From NCBI GenBank assembly GCA_029050995.1, contig JAIDLO010000078.1, forward strand, positions 1 to 5,062: a stretch of DNA of 5,062 nt, read 5' to 3'. Position 1 is the first letter of the stretch. The number at the start of each line of letters is the position of its first letter. A program made the translations under genes and the position numbers. The DNA is from Eubacterium sp. (lineage in GTDB: Bacteria; Bacillota; Clostridia; Oscillospirales; Acutalibacteraceae). Of this stretch, positions 4,926-5,062 are shown piece by piece. The notes below the pieces were generated by a model. The model was not told the DNA's origin, ran no database searches, and saw only the letters and a program-made list of their open reading frames with translations.

Positions 4926-5001
4926 TGGCTCCCCCAGTTGGACTCGAACCAACGACCCTGCGGTTAACAGCCGCATGCTCTACCGACTGAGCTATAGAGG
5001 A
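4926..5001 (-). tRNA. tRNA-Asn (anticodon GTT), CCA encoded
   Basis: The full cloverleaf can be drawn on the - strand. Acceptor TCCTCTA pairs with TGGGGGA (two wobbles). The D stem is GCTC/GAGC and the anticodon stem TGCGG/CCGCA, with loop CTGTTAA giving anticodon GTT (4966-4968). The T stem is GTTGG/CCAAC with loop TTCGAGT. The discriminator is G, followed by an encoded CCA (4926-4928). Total length is 76. It has its own promoter and terminator, so it is a single-gene transcript that decodes AAC and AAT codons. Confidence 0.97.
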
Positions 5002-5022
5002 ATGTCTCTCAAGTGCTTTAAT

Positions 5023-5051
5023 ATAATAGCAAATAAAACCTGCAATGTCAC
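5023..5051 (-). promoter_or_regulatory. Sigma-A promoter of the tRNA-Asn gene
   Basis: On the - strand GTGACA (5046-5051), a 17-base spacer and TATTAT (5023-5028) each differ from consensus by one base. Transcription would start near 5016, about 15 bases before the mature tRNA 5' end at 5001, leaving a short leader for RNase P to remove. Confidence 0.65.
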
Positions 5052-5062
5052 TACATTTTTTC

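Noticed and set aside
4926..5001. tRNA-Asn as an attachment site of an integrated element
   Set aside because: No integrase gene, no repeat of the tRNA 3' end elsewhere in the window and no phage genes were seen.

Overview
The window is chromosomal DNA from a low-GC Gram-positive bacterium, most likely a gut-type member of the Clostridia (Ruminococcaceae/Oscillospiraceae-like). The supports are AGGAGG-type ribosome binding sites, sigma-A type promoters, short hairpin terminators with T-runs, a CCA-encoding tRNA, and protein types common in that group: an ECF sigma factor with a DUF4367-like anti-sigma partner, an XRE regulator with a zinc ribbon, and a hypoxanthine-DNA glycosylase. The placement is inferred from these features; no database search was possible.

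Layout. The left edge holds the 3' end of a 5S rRNA on the + strand and its terminator, so an rRNA operon ends here. Two + strand genes follow: a very AT-rich three-helix membrane protein of unknown function (144-800, TTG start), and an XRE-family regulator with a C-terminal four-cysteine zinc ribbon (863-1309). The regulator has its own promoter, and a 15-bp dyad abuts its -35 box. A bidirectional terminator (1312-1342) separates it from everything to the right, which is on the - strand.

Read in the direction of transcription (right to left), the - strand carries: tRNA-Asn(GTT) with its own promoter and terminator; a sigma-A promoter driving an operon of ECF-like sigma factor (4215-4739), single-pass anti-sigma factor (3358-4158) and small secreted protein (2848-3345); a terminator; then a tightly overlapping pair, hypoxanthine-DNA glycosylase (2290-2790) and Gfo/Idh/MocA-type oxidoreductase (1344-2297). 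Only about 16 bases separate the terminator T-run from the glycosylase start, and I see no separate promoter there. The repair/oxidoreductase pair may therefore depend on read-through from the sigma operon or on a promoter inside the secreted-protein gene.

How the genes may work together. The sigma and anti-sigma pair looks like a membrane-signal to transcription switch, and the co-transcribed secreted protein is a plausible ligand, sensor accessory or output of it. That three-gene cassette is the best candidate here for an undescribed system. The rest looks like ordinary chromosomal content. Base composition is mosaic: the membrane protein and sigma-operon genes are clearly more AT-rich than the glycosylase and oxidoreductase genes. 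No transposase, integrase, CRISPR array, phage gene or long repeat was seen.
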